A stretch of DNA of 64,000 nucleotides from Pseudocolwellia sp. AS88 (GTDB taxonomy: Bacteria; Pseudomonadota; Gammaproteobacteria; Enterobacterales; Alteromonadaceae), in assembly GCF_030551755.1 (NCBI RefSeq), contig NZ_JAUPEC010000028.1, forward strand, positions 1 to 64,000, read 5' to 3'. Shown piece after piece: positions 55,167 through 64,000 of this stretch. How positions within the stretch are numbered: position 1 is the first letter of the stretch; each line of letters starts with the position of its first letter. Below the pieces are notes generated by a model. It was given only the letters and a program-made list of their open reading frames with translations, was not told where the DNA came from and made no database searches. The position numbers and the translations under genes were made by a program.

Positions 55167-56438
55167 TTATGCTTGAGCTAATTCAAGTTGCTCTTGGTAT
55201 ACAGCTCTCACTTCATCAGCGATTATTTTTACGCCCTGCTCTACAACAATGTCTTCTTGTGCGTAAGATAAACGTATACATTCGTATTTATGTTGCCAGC
55301 TATCATCTATGCCAATAAAGAAGTCTTCACCAGGAATAACTAATACACCTTTAGCTTTTAAGCGCTGATAAAGCTCTTTCGAATGAATAGGCAAACCTTC
55401 AAACCAAACCCATAAGAAAATAGCGCCTTCTGGCTTATGAATTTTAAAAGGCACATCAGCAAGATTATGTTTTAAGAGATCAAAGGTTTTCTCTGCTTTT
55501 TGTTGATAAAAAGCCTTAACGTGATTTGTTAATCCTTTAATATCATTATTATTAAATAAGTTTTTACTTAACGCTGGACCTAAATTACCGCAAGAAAGAT
55601 TGGTAATAATATTCGCATTAGTAAAGTCTTTAATAAATTGTTCGCTGGCTATCACTATTCCCGTTCTAATACCTGGCAAACCGAGCTTAGATAAACTTAA
55701 TACAACAATAGTATTTTCATTCCAGTAAGGTTTAGCTTCAGTAAATAAAATATTAGGAAATGGCAAACCATAAGCACCATCAATTATTAATGGAATACCC
55801 GCTTCTTGGGCTAACTTATCTAAATGAACAATTTCATCATCAGTGATCACATTACCTGTAGGATTTGTTGGACGCGATACCGATAAAGCCGCCATGCTTT
55901 CATCTATAGTTAGCTTTGAGAAATCTACATGATATTTAAAAGTATCGTCATCTATAATTTCAATGCTAGGTTTAGTTGATGAGAAAAATTCATCTGATAA
56001 TCCAGCATCGGCATAGCCAATATATTCAGGAGCTAATGGAAAGTGTATGGTCTTTTTATCACCATTTGGCATTGTGCCTGCCAGCATATTATAAAGAATG
56101 AAAAAAGCTGACTGACTACCATTTGATACAGCAATATTCTTGTCGCTAACAGCCCAGTTAAATTCTTTAGCTAAATAATTAGCTAATTGTTCACGAAAAC
56201 CTTTCTCACCTTGAGGCGATTGATATATACCTAATAAGCTATGTCGTGCAACAGGATCTTTTACAATAGCTGATAGTTGCTCTTCAAAATAAGCTTCAAC
56301 TTCTGGCACCCTACCCGGATTTCCGCCTCCCATAAATAACATATCTGGGTTTTCATTAAGTGCGCTACCAAGGTCATCCATTAATTCAACAATACCTGAT
56401 TTTCCTGCGAATTTTTGACCAAAGTTAGAATAATTCAT
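55167..56438 (-). CDS. avtA: Valine-pyruvate aminotransferase
   Basis: It moves the amino group of valine to pyruvate or the reverse, giving alanine. The 423-residue fold type I enzyme follows E. coli AvtA throughout: FMGGGNPGRVPE (35-46), SNGSQSAFFILYN, FPLAPEYIGYADAGL, SVSRPTNPTGNVITDDE, and the PLP lysine in LSLSKLGLPG. CGAGAA precedes the ATG. It is convergent with dadAX, an alanine-linked neighbour. Confidence 0.94.
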   Translation of the reverse strand: MNYSNFGQKFAGKSGIVELMDDLGSALNENPDMLFMGGGNPGRVPEVEAYFEEQLSAIVKDPVARHSLLGIYQSPQGEKGFREQLANYLAKEFNWAVSDKNIAVSNGSQSAFFILYNMLAGTMPNGDKKTIHFPLAPEYIGYADAGLSDEFFSSTKPSIEIIDDDTFKYHVDFSKLTIDESMAALSVSRPTNPTGNVITDDEIVHLDKLAQEAGIPLIIDGAYGLPFPNILFTEAKPYWNENTIVVLSLSKLGLPGIRTGIVIASEQFIKDFTNANIITNLSCGNLGPALSKNLFNNNDIKGLTNHVKAFYQQKAEKTFDLLKHNLADVPFKIHKPEGAIFLWVWFEGLPIHSKELYQRLKAKGVLVIPGEDFFIGIDDSWQHKYECIRLSYAQEDIVVEQGVKIIADEVRAVYQEQLELAQA

Positions 56439-56814
56439 TTAAAGTTCTCGTATCTAATAAAGTGTAATCAGTATTTCAATGATTCATATTTATGAGTAAG
56501 TTGGGGGTAGTTATAAATGATACACTTAAAGCTTTTTAAAATAAGCTCTTAAGGCATATATTTTTATGAATAAATGTAAGCCTTAATGAACAGAGAATTC
56601 ATAATTAAAGTAATTTTCAAATATTCCAATCGTGACAGATTTTCCAACACCTTCCCCATTTAGGTGCATATACCTATTCAATACAAAAATATAGCCCAGT
56701 AAAAACAATAACTTAACTATGGCTCATGTTTTGCAATGCAATAAGTAACTTGTATTCAAGTTGAATAGTTTATGTGAGTGGCTTTAAGTTAATGTAGATA
56801 AAGGAGTATGTACT
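56439..56814. other. 376-base gap between avtA and the chemoreceptor gene
   Basis: The region contains the divergent promoters. One inverted repeat, TTAAGGC (56549-56555) and GCCTTAA (56580-56586), could be an operator or weak hairpin. Nothing else recognised. Confidence 0.3.
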
Positions 56815-57957
56815 TTGAATTTTCTGTTATCGCCAATAAATTTCCTAATAAAGATAGTGGGTTTTACCTATTTAACTATTTTTATTTTGCTTTACACCAT
56901 CGCGCTTTATGGGGCATCTTTAACTTTACAAGGTATTAGCTTAGCTATTGTGTTTTTATGTTATTTCTATTTAATTGTTGCGGTGATTTTTATTATTAGA
57001 AATCAGATAAGTCATATCACTCAAGTGTTAGAGCAAATAAATGTTCACGACTTTGATCATAGAAACGTACATTTTAATAGTATATTCAACCCCAAATTAT
57101 TAGAGCAGCTTTTACGAACATTTAGAGAGTTAGGCCGTATCAACAATTACAATATAGAACGAAATAAAGAAGTTGAGTTTTCGGCAGTACAGGTAATTGA
57201 AACATCGACAAAAGTAAAAATGAATGTTCAAAAACAATCTGATGCGACAACATCAACCGCTGCGGCTATTGAAGAATTAAGCCAGTCGATAAATGAGGTA
57301 AACAGAGAAATATCTAGTACTCATGAGTCTTCACGTTTGGCTTCAGATACCACAGAGCAAGGTAAGCATTCTTTAAATTTATTAAATACTGCGGTGAATG
57401 ATGTAAGTGAACGTGCTCAATCTACTCAAAAGCGCATGGTGCTCTTAAATGATTTAGTAAAAGATGTAGGGAAAATTACTGAGTCTATTCAACAAATATC
57501 ACAACAAACAAACTTGTTAGCACTTAATGCTTCAATTGAGGCGGCTCGTGCTGGTGATATGGGTAGAGGATTTGCTGTAGTTGCCAATGAAGTACGCGAA
57601 CTAGCGTCAAAAACGTCAAATGCTACCGACTTAATTGTTAGTAATATAAATGCAGTATTAGATGAAACATCACAAATAGTAAACACCATGACTGAAGTGG
57701 TGAACAAAACAGAAGATAGCTTAGAGCAAGCCTTATTGGTAGATAGCTCTTTTAGTGATATTTATGCAGCAACAGATACAGTAAAGTCTCGTATGGAAGC
57801 AGTTAGTGCAGCATCTCATCAGCAGGCTACAGCAACGCAAGAAATAGCCGAACATATTTCATCTGTTGTTATCGGCGCACAAGAAAATGCCAATATAGCT
57901 AATCAGTCAGAATTGGTAGCTAATCATTTACGTAAACTCACACAGGCGATTGTTTAG
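56815..57957 (+). CDS. Methyl-accepting chemotaxis protein without a periplasmic sensor domain
   Basis: A 380-residue MCP. Two helices (about 10-32 and 42-62) are separated by only a short loop, so there is no ligand-binding domain outside. The cytoplasmic signalling part (about 115-380) contains the highly conserved hairpin tip [19 protein letters not shown] and [12 protein letters not shown]. It starts with TTG behind AAAGGAG. The next gene starts 9 bases downstream and carries a sensor-like domain, which suggests a split receptor. Confidence 0.92.
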   Translation: MNFLLSPINFLIKIVGFTYLTIFILLYTIALYGASLTLQGISLAIVFLCYFYLIVAVIFIIRNQISHITQVLEQINVHDFDHRNVHFNSIFNPKLLEQLLRTFRELGRINNYNIERNKEVEFSAVQVIETSTKVKMNVQKQSDATTSTAAAIEELSQSINEVNREISSTHESSRLASDTTEQGKHSLNLLNTAVNDVSERAQSTQKRMVLLNDLVKDVGKITESIQQISQQTNLLALNASIEAARAGDMGRGFAVVANEVRELASKTSNATDLIVSNINAVLDETSQIVNTMTEVVNKTEDSLEQALLVDSSFSDIYAATDTVKSRMEAVSAASHQQATATQEIAEHISSVVIGAQENANIANQSELVANHLRKLTQAIV

Positions 57958-57965
57958 GAAAATTT

Positions 57966-58802
57966 ATGGAACATATTTTTATAATTGTTGTTGGTCTATT
58001 TATTATTATCGCTTTTTCTATAAGAGTAGCTAAAAGAAGTAAAATCAAGAAATCTCAATTACAAGGAATTACTTACATAACCCAGTTAAAACCACTTATA
58101 TCACTTGTTCAACAACATAGAGGATTAACGTCAGCTTGGTTAAATGGAGATGAAAACGTAAAGCCGAAGTTAGTAAACCTTCAAAACGAAATTAAACAGG
58201 TTATTCATTTACTCAATAAAACAGACTTGCAAGCAAATGAACGTTGGATGAGTTTTTACGATCATTGGCAACGTATGCTTGAATTCAAAATCAAACCATC
58301 GGTAAGTAATAGTTTTGATCAACACTGCTCACTTATCAAAAATTTATCTTATTTATTGGAAGATACTTCTGAAAGTTACTTTTTAACCTCAGAGCATCAT
58401 AAAGGCTTTCCTAATATTGGCTATACATGGCGTGAGTTAATTGTATTAACGGAAAATATAGGACAAGCAAGAGCTATTGGAACGGGTGTTAGTGTTCAAA
58501 AACATTGTTCAAGTGTAGATAAAATAAGGTTGAGTTTTCTAGCTGAGAATATGACAAAAGTATCTACAGGTACATTAAACAATTTACATTATTTATCTGA
58601 CGAGATAGAAAAGCATAATAATCATATACAAATAGCTAGATCAAAAATACAGGAATTAACACTGGTTATTGCCAAAGAGTTAGTAAACTCGACAGATATA
58701 ACGATAGAAAGCCAAGACTATTTTAGTATGGCAAGTAACACAATAAGTGCGTTTGATGATATTTTTTATCATCAAGTTGATCAGTTAAAAAGGTTAATTT
58801 AG
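57966..58802 (+). CDS. Membrane-anchored protein with a possible nitrate/nitrite-sensing-like domain
   Basis: A 278-residue protein with one N-terminal helix (about 4-22), then an all-helical region. LVQQHRGLTSAWLNGD (about 52-67) and ENIGQARAIGTGVS (about 165-178) resemble the NIT domain signature (the RGLS motif and helix 4 region), so ligand sensing is possible. AGGAAAATTT precedes the ATG. It is 9 bases downstream of the MCP gene in one operon. The family call is by pattern and not certain. Confidence 0.6.
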   Translation: MEHIFIIVVGLFIIIAFSIRVAKRSKIKKSQLQGITYITQLKPLISLVQQHRGLTSAWLNGDENVKPKLVNLQNEIKQVIHLLNKTDLQANERWMSFYDHWQRMLEFKIKPSVSNSFDQHCSLIKNLSYLLEDTSESYFLTSEHHKGFPNIGYTWRELIVLTENIGQARAIGTGVSVQKHCSSVDKIRLSFLAENMTKVSTGTLNNLHYLSDEIEKHNNHIQIARSKIQELTLVIAKELVNSTDITIESQDYFSMASNTISAFDDIFYHQVDQLKRLI

Positions 58803-58843
58803 GCAGTCGTTGTAGCGGAGTTTTATTATTTACGGTTTAGGCT

Positions 58844-59857
58844 TTACTTCAACAAGCTATTTAAGCCAATTTGAGACTTTTGTTTTAAGTAGTCACACAC
58901 CTTCCAACTTTGAGGATTCCAACCGAGTAAGAAACGATAAAAATCAGCCCAAGCAATAGGATAAAGCTGTGTAGTTTCTTCGGCTAAAGTATCAAAATTA
59001 AGCGAGTTATTATTCGCTACAAGCGCCTGCTTTAGCTGGGTAAGATATTCATCTAAAATTAAGCCATCAAATTCAATCAGTTTATCTTCATCTAAACAGC
59101 TACCAACAAGGTAAGCTAAATCTTTAACACCAGAGCCACGACCAATATATTGAAAATCTACGGCTGCAACCTGTTCGCCGGACGGATGAAAGCATAAGTT
59201 CTCAAATTTAGCATCACCATGAAGCAAAGTTTGAAAGCTTGCATTATTCAGAGCTTGATCAATGAGGTATGCATGTTTTTTGAATTCACTATTTTGCATC
59301 GACATTAATTCATCTTGTCGAGTAGCTAAATGCCAATAAGTACCTGTTTGCCATAGGTTAGTCGCAGGATTTCCCATAAACTTTGCGTGAAAGTAAGCTA
59401 ACCATCTTATTGCAACACGTAAGCTGTTCCAGTCTGCCCTCTCTTTTCTTGCAAAAAAACCTGCGTCATCGAGATCTTCCATAATAAGCAAAGTACAGTG
59501 ACTAGATGTATCGGTATAGCTTGCAAATAACCGAGGAACTTTACAATTAGACTCTAGACCACTGTTTATTAAAGGGGTATTTGCGATGTGAGCATAGTGT
59601 TGATAAAAGTTTGCTTCAACTTGATAAGATTTTATTTTGCGTTGATGGCTAGTTGAGGTGTTCCAACCTCTTGGGTGGGTACCTGCATTTTCAGGAGCGA
59701 TTACTTTTACAATGTAACAGTTACCTGAACTTTTACTTCTACAACGAATAATTTGCCCATAACCACTCCATAACGATTGCACCTCTTCTTCAAAAACAAT
59801 GGTTTCATCATTTAAGAGTCGTTTAATTTCAATTAAAACATTTATCGTATCAAGCAT
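58844..59857 (-). CDS. Aminoglycoside phosphotransferase / ecdysteroid-kinase-like protein
   Basis: A 337-residue small-molecule kinase. LLIMEDLDDAGF (about 120-131) is the hinge, HGDAKFENLCFH (about 210-221) the catalytic loop with the base Asp, and AVDFQYIGRGSG the metal-binding DFQ element. It resembles the EcKinase-like group; its substrate (perhaps a sugar, choline-like or xenobiotic hydroxyl) is unknown. The ATG at 59857 has AGAG at good distance; a GTG eight codons upstream overlaps the previous gene's end. It is likely co-transcribed with the EamA gene upstream. Confidence 0.8.
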   Translation of the reverse strand: MLDTINVLIEIKRLLNDETIVFEEEVQSLWSGYGQIIRCRSKSSGNCYIVKVIAPENAGTHPRGWNTSTSHQRKIKSYQVEANFYQHYAHIANTPLINSGLESNCKVPRLFASYTDTSSHCTLLIMEDLDDAGFFARKERADWNSLRVAIRWLAYFHAKFMGNPATNLWQTGTYWHLATRQDELMSMQNSEFKKHAYLIDQALNNASFQTLLHGDAKFENLCFHPSGEQVAAVDFQYIGRGSGVKDLAYLVGSCLDEDKLIEFDGLILDEYLTQLKQALVANNNSLNFDTLAEETTQLYPIAWADFYRFLLGWNPQSWKVCDYLKQKSQIGLNSLLK

Positions 59858-59868
59858 ATTAATAAGCT

Positions 59869-60756
59869 CTATTTCTTCCACATTACATTGATTAACGCAC
59901 CACTAATTACCAGTGCGCCACCGATTAAGGTGGTAATTAATGGCACTTCACTAAACCAAAACCAACCAATTAATACAGAGAAAACAACTTGTACATAAGC
60001 ATAAGCTGTTGCTTTGTTTGCGTCAGCACTATGCAGAGCTTTAGTTAAGCCAACCTGCCCCACCTGAGTAAAAATACCAACGAGCAATAGTAGCCCTAAA
60101 GCGGGTAACGAAGGCATTACAAAATCGCTCCCTAATAAAACGATGGCTATAGGTAAAGAAACAAATGGGAAGTAAAAAATGATCACTGAGCTGTCTTCAG
60201 TTTTAGTTAACTTCTTCACTAAGACATAAGCCACAGCACTCCCAAAAGCACCTAAAACTGCAGCGCCAATACTTAACCAAGAGTACGGCATATTGGATAA
60301 TTCAGAACCTGAAAACTGAATATTAGGTGAAACCATCACGCCCAAACCTAACAAACTTACAACAATACAAAGTAATGTAGAACGTTGAACTTTCTCTTTT
60401 AAAAATATAACCGCAAGGACAGCTGTAAAGACAGGATGTAGATATTGTAAAACAGTCGCTTCAGCTAAGGGTAAGGTAGTTACGGCATAATAAACAAAGA
60501 TAAGAGCAACCGCGCCAACAGTGCCGCGTGCTATTAATAAAGGTTTGTTATTTCCCCACAATGATATTTTTTTACGCTTTATATCAACATAACTAATAAA
60601 AGCAGAAACAATAGCTCTTGCTGCAACAATCTCTAAAACAGGAATACCATAGGTACTTACTGATTTAACACAGGCTGCCATAAGAGCAAAACCCAGTGCA
60701 GAAAGAAGCATATACCAAACACTGATAGGCATAGAGTTTTTTAATGATAAAAGCAT
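59869..60756 (-). CDS. EamA/DMT family transporter
   Basis: A 295-residue inner-membrane protein of about ten helices in two repeats. Arginine in VARAIVSAF (helix 2) and the ATVLQYLHPVFTAVLAVIFLKE segment (helices 3-4, about 90-120) are typical of the S-adenosylmethionine/YdcZ-like EamA group, but the cargo is unknown. No good ribosome site; the ATG at 60756 was taken over a TTG three codons earlier. The next gene on the strand starts just after its stop. Not closely similar to the EamA protein at 4.2 kb. Confidence 0.85.
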   Translation of the reverse strand: MLLSLKNSMPISVWYMLLSALGFALMAACVKSVSTYGIPVLEIVAARAIVSAFISYVDIKRKKISLWGNNKPLLIARGTVGAVALIFVYYAVTTLPLAEATVLQYLHPVFTAVLAVIFLKEKVQRSTLLCIVVSLLGLGVMVSPNIQFSGSELSNMPYSWLSIGAAVLGAFGSAVAYVLVKKLTKTEDSSVIIFYFPFVSLPIAIVLLGSDFVMPSLPALGLLLLVGIFTQVGQVGLTKALHSADANKATAYAYVQVVFSVLIGWFWFSEVPLITTLIGGALVISGALINVMWKK

Positions 60757-60866
60757 GAAAGGCAAATTAAATGGGAGAATTAGAAGCTGTTATTTTACGC
60801 TTATCATTTTAATAATAGTAGCGCTGTTAAAATAAATTTATATCGCTCTTAAGCTCTTTTAACAAA

Positions 60867-61688
60867 TTACCAGTGAACAGGATCAACTTTATAGTACTGT
60901 TTTAACTGTTGATATAGTTCAGGGTATTGATGATTAAATTGATGTGATTGCTCAAAAAACACTTCACTAACAACCGCAAAGAATTCAGCAGGATTTGTTG
61001 CACCGTAATAATCAAAAAGTGACGGTTTACCCGATCTAGCCTGTTTCTTAAGTATTTCAAATTGTTTAGAAAAAACATCAGACCAAGACTTATAATTCTG
61101 ATTTTTTCCTAGAATTGGCGCACCGTTAGCACTTCCATCTTCTTGATCAAGCTGGTGAGCAAACTCATGAATCACAACATTATGTCCGTCATCAGGAATT
61201 TCAGCACCTTCTAGAGTATCTTGCCATGACAATACAATTTTACCAATATCCCAAGACTCTCCAGACAAAGCGATTCTTTTTGTGTATTGCACGCCATCAG
61301 CATTTCTTATTTGCTGCTTCTTAACAAAAGCACTCGGGTAAACAAGTATGGTATTTAATTTAGGGTAGTAATCAGTTTTTCTATTTAACAACAATAAACA
61401 TGCTTGTGCAGCGATCGTTATTTTTATTTCGTCTGTAATTTCAATACCGTTACAACCAACAAACTCTTTTTCAGCTAGAAAGATCTGGATATGTTGTTTT
61501 AGCTGAAGCTGCAAGTCTGTGGGCATTCCTCTGAAATATGGCATGCGACGTTGAATTATTTTACGCCACTCTTTGTTAAATGTTTTTTTTCTAAGAACAT
61601 CTCGTTTATATTCACGCCAATAAGGTTTACCTACAGAAAAACCGATAAGTAACACACAAATAATAATAGGTAACAATAATGACAACAT
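60867..61688 (-). CDS. mtfA: MtfA-type zinc peptidase (M90)
   Basis: A 273-residue protein with an N-terminal helix (about 3-20) and the zinc site HEFAHQLDQEDG (H174, E175, H178); the further ligand glutamate is in NPAEFFAVVSEVF. MtfA cleaves C-terminally and in E. coli binds Mlc, releasing ptsG repression. The membrane anchor seen here differs from cytosolic E. coli MtfA but is common in Alteromonadales. No ribosome site. It is transcribed alone. Confidence 0.9.
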   Translation of the reverse strand: MLSLLLPIIICVLLIGFSVGKPYWREYKRDVLRKKTFNKEWRKIIQRRMPYFRGMPTDLQLQLKQHIQIFLAEKEFVGCNGIEITDEIKITIAAQACLLLLNRKTDYYPKLNTILVYPSAFVKKQQIRNADGVQYTKRIALSGESWDIGKIVLSWQDTLEGAEIPDDGHNVVIHEFAHQLDQEDGSANGAPILGKNQNYKSWSDVFSKQFEILKKQARSGKPSLFDYYGATNPAEFFAVVSEVFFEQSHQFNHQYPELYQQLKQYYKVDPVHW

Positions 61689-61856
61689 AATAAGTTTTTA
61701 TAGATAAGTATTATTATGAAATTGGTGCGCTTAGATGGAATATCAAGTAGGAGAGAAATAGAATAACTATACTTCAATGATTTCTTGCACTAAAACGCTT
61801 AATAAAGTTTTAAATTACTCAATTTATTGTCAAATTACTATAAGGCGAATAAGAAC

Positions 61857-61890
61857 AAAAATGCCAATCAGTTTAACCTGATTGGCATTT
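61857..61890 (-). terminator. Terminator of ybiT
   Basis: AAATGCCAATCAG (61859-61871) pairs with CTGATTGGCATTT (61878-61890) in a perfect 13-bp stem, with a T-run on the minus strand. Confidence 0.92.
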
Positions 61891-61930
61891 CATAAATATT
61901 CACTAATTTATTTAATCGTTTATTAAATAA

Positions 61931-63535
61931 TTATACTTCTTTGTTGGCTGCTTTTTGATTATCTAGATACTCGTCTAATGTACCTTGAAAATCGATAACT
62001 TCTTTGTTTTTAATATCAATAATTCGTGTCGCTAAGCTTGATACAAACTCTCTATCATGGCTGACAACAATCAAAGTACCTTCAAATTCTTTAAGTGCTT
62101 CATTTAATGCATCTATCGCTTCGATATCCATATGGTTGGTTGGTTCATCCATAATCAAAACGTTTATGTCTTGCATCATTAGCATACCGAATAGCAGACG
62201 GTTTTTCTCACCACCTGAACAGTTACGCGCTTTTTTATTAGCGTCGTCATCTGTAAATAACATACGACCTAACATACCACGAACTGTTAAATCATTGTGA
62301 CAAGGCCTACGCCATTGCGACATCCAATCCATTAAGGTTAATTCGTTCTCAAAAAAGTGTCCGCTATCTTGAGGGCAATAACCAACAGATGCATTTTCAG
62401 ACCACTTAACCACGCCTTCAGTTGGCTCTAATTCATTCATTAAACAACGTAAGAAGGTTGTTTTACCTGCGCCGTTTTCACCAATAATGGCAAGCTTAGC
62501 ACCAGCTTCTAGTAATAAATCACCATTTTTGAATAATGTTTCACCATCAAAACCATGACCTAGATTTTCAAGTTCTAATGCTTGACGGTGCATTTTCTTG
62601 CCTGCAGCAAAAGAAATCTTAGGTGTTATACGACTTGACGCTTTAACATCATCAAGTTTAATTTTATCCATCTTTTTAGCACGTGAACTAGCTTGTTTCG
62701 CTTTAGAGGCATTTGCACCGAAGCGATTAACAAAATCTTGAAGTTCTTCTATCTCAGCAGCTTTCTTTTCATTACCAGCTAATAGTTGTTCACGTAACAA
62801 ACCCGATTGGGCTAGATAAAATTCATAATTACCTGGGTATATACGTAACTCACCGTAATCAATATCAGCCATATGCGTACACACTTCATTAAGGAAATGT
62901 CTATCATGTGAAATGATAATCATGGTGCATTTACGCTTATTTAACTCGTCTTCTAACCAGCTAATAGTATGAATATCTAAGTTGTTGGTAGGTTCATCTA
63001 ATAATAAAATATCAGGGTTAGCAAATAAGGCTTGTGCAAGTAACACACGAAGCTTTCTACCAGGTGCTACTTGTTGCATTAAACCGTAATGAAAAGACTC
63101 TTCTATACCTGCTTCAAGTAATATTTCCCCAGCACGACTTTCAGCACTGTAACCGTCCATTTCAGCAAATTGGCTTTCTAAATCACCCACACGCATACCA
63201 TCATCTTCACTCATCTCAGCTTGAGCGTAAATCGCGTCTCTTTCTTGCTTAACTTTCCATAAAGCAACATCGCCCATAATTACAGTATCGATAACGCTGT
63301 ACTGTTCAAAAGCGAATTGATCTTGGCTAAGTGTACCGACTTTATTTCCTGTTGAAATAGAAACATTACCAGAACTAGGCGTAAGTTCACCTGTTAGTAT
63401 TTTCATGAAGGTAGACTTACCACAACCATTAGCACCTATCAAACCGTAACGGTTACCGTTGCCAAATTTAGCCGAGATGTTTTCAAACAAAGGCTCAGCG
63501 CCAAATTGCATTGTAATGTTCGATGTTGTTATCAA
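61931..63535 (-). CDS. ybiT: ABC-F family ATPase YbiT
   Basis: A 534-residue soluble protein with two ABC ATPase domains (about 1-230 and 315-520) and a linker of the ABC-F type. Walker [10 protein letters not shown] and GENGAGKTT, the second signature CSGGEKNR, and Walker [12 protein letters not shown] and [11 protein letters not shown] are intact. The first signature is replaced by [10 protein letters not shown], as in E. coli YbiT. It acts on ribosomes. The start is TTG with AGGA upstream. Own terminator; not obviously in an operon. Confidence 0.95.
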   Translation of the reverse strand: MITTSNITMQFGAEPLFENISAKFGNGNRYGLIGANGCGKSTFMKILTGELTPSSGNVSISTGNKVGTLSQDQFAFEQYSVIDTVIMGDVALWKVKQERDAIYAQAEMSEDDGMRVGDLESQFAEMDGYSAESRAGEILLEAGIEESFHYGLMQQVAPGRKLRVLLAQALFANPDILLLDEPTNNLDIHTISWLEDELNKRKCTMIIISHDRHFLNEVCTHMADIDYGELRIYPGNYEFYLAQSGLLREQLLAGNEKKAAEIEELQDFVNRFGANASKAKQASSRAKKMDKIKLDDVKASSRITPKISFAAGKKMHRQALELENLGHGFDGETLFKNGDLLLEAGAKLAIIGENGAGKTTFLRCLMNELEPTEGVVKWSENASVGYCPQDSGHFFENELTLMDWMSQWRRPCHNDLTVRGMLGRMLFTDDDANKKARNCSGGEKNRLLFGMLMMQDINVLIMDEPTNHMDIEAIDALNEALKEFEGTLIVVSHDREFVSSLATRIIDIKNKEVIDFQGTLDEYLDNQKAANKEV

Positions 63536-63726
63536 AAGGGATTCCTAGATTTTGCTAGTGATTGTTACAAGCTTATTGGAAAGTACGACTTATCATACCT
63601 AACAGAAAAGACTCAAATTTAAGGTCGCATAGTATACAGGAATAAAGCACTAGTCCCTATCAAACATTACAAAAAACACAGTGATTTTTTCTATTAAGAT
63701 GAAGCCATAATTAATAGAACAAGTAA

Positions 63727-64000
63727 TTATTCTTTATAATTAATGATATGGCTTAAAAGAAACTCAGACTCATTATCAAAATCACAAATAGCAGGAAAAC
63801 CAACATACAAGACAGACTCGATTTCTTCTTTAATATAATGAGAACGCGCTAGGTTTTGAAGGTTAGATAATAAGGACTTTGCTTTTTCATGATCAATATT
63901 GCAACCATAATCAATCAATGAATAAACATGAGCATACTGATCACCTTGCTCAGCAGCTTCTTGTACTAGTAACTTGCCTGCAGCATCATTTGTTAGATGA
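63727..64000 (-). CDS. Sel1-repeat-like protein, 5' end beyond the window
   Basis: The frame stays open to the right edge, so the true start lies outside; an internal TTG at 63918 is not the start. The visible 91 or so codons include NDAAGKLLVQEAAEQGDQYA then HVYSLIDYGCNIDHEKAKSL, which is like a Sel1-type helix repeat. Such proteins are scaffolds or sensors; the role is unknown. It ends in INYKE. Confidence 0.6.
   Translation of the reverse strand, partial: HLTNDAAGKLLVQEAAEQGDQYAHVYSLIDYGCNIDHEKAKSLLSNLQNLARSHYIKEEIESVLYVGFPAICDFDNESEFLLSHIINYKE

Overview
The window is a low-GC (mid-30s percent by eye) chromosomal segment of a marine gammaproteobacterium. Colwelliaceae or a nearby Alteromonadales family (Colwellia/Thalassotalea type) is the best guess. 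The reasons are the housekeeping order rlmE-ftsH-folP-glmM-tpiA-secG-tRNA-Leu, the close match of several enzymes to E. coli residue numbering (RlmE K38/D124/K164, MgsA D71/H98), and a laminarin-type polysaccharide locus with a TonB-dependent receptor. No phage, insertion sequence, CRISPR array or plasmid functions were seen.

Layout. 0-7 kb: a class V aminotransferase, YaeQ, a secreted M28 peptidase, a GNAT enzyme, an EamA transporter behind an attenuator-like leader, methylglyoxal synthase and IlvE. 7.3-7.6 kb: a palindromic MITE-like element. 7.7-11.7 kb: the LutABC L-lactate oxidation operon with a divergent LysR regulator. 12-15.7 kb: a CDF zinc exporter, the decayed C-terminus of a CzcA-type RND pump, a lipoprotein carboxylesterase and a PepSY-like membrane protein. 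15.8-22.7 kb: the conserved housekeeping block. 22.9-25.8 kb: a short-chain dehydrogenase and a PepSY reductase-like protein with a small secreted partner.

25.9-30.5 kb is the most unusual stretch. Two tandemly duplicated membrane-anchored SRPBCC genes on the minus strand are interleaved with an array of small-RNA-like units on the plus strand. Five near-identical units each have a promoter (TTGTCG, 17 bp, TACACT), a hairpin exposing UCCCC, a conserved linker and an intrinsic terminator. Two more diverged units keep the CUCCCC loop on different stems. The array is followed by three direct repeats and a gene for a small secreted protein.

30.5-35 kb: a DEAD-box helicase, a PAS-GAF-GGDEF-EAL protein and a flavin reductase-like protein. 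35-47 kb: a laminarin-type utilisation locus (GH16, TonB-dependent receptor, sugar MFS, GH3) beside a LytS/LytTR two-component pair. 47-64 kb: small accessory genes, an Ada-AlkA fusion overlapping an Ogt-type methyltransferase, the dadA-alr alanine pair, AvtA, an MCP with a co-transcribed sensor-like partner, a phosphotransferase, a second EamA transporter, MtfA, the ABC-F protein YbiT, and a gene running off the right edge.

Starts were corrected in several places where a Shine-Dalgarno or a terminator decides between candidates (folP, yhbY, the GGDEF-EAL gene, the GH3 gene, the LytTR regulator, ogt, ada-alkA, the phosphotransferase). All functions are inferred from sequence pattern; no database search was run.
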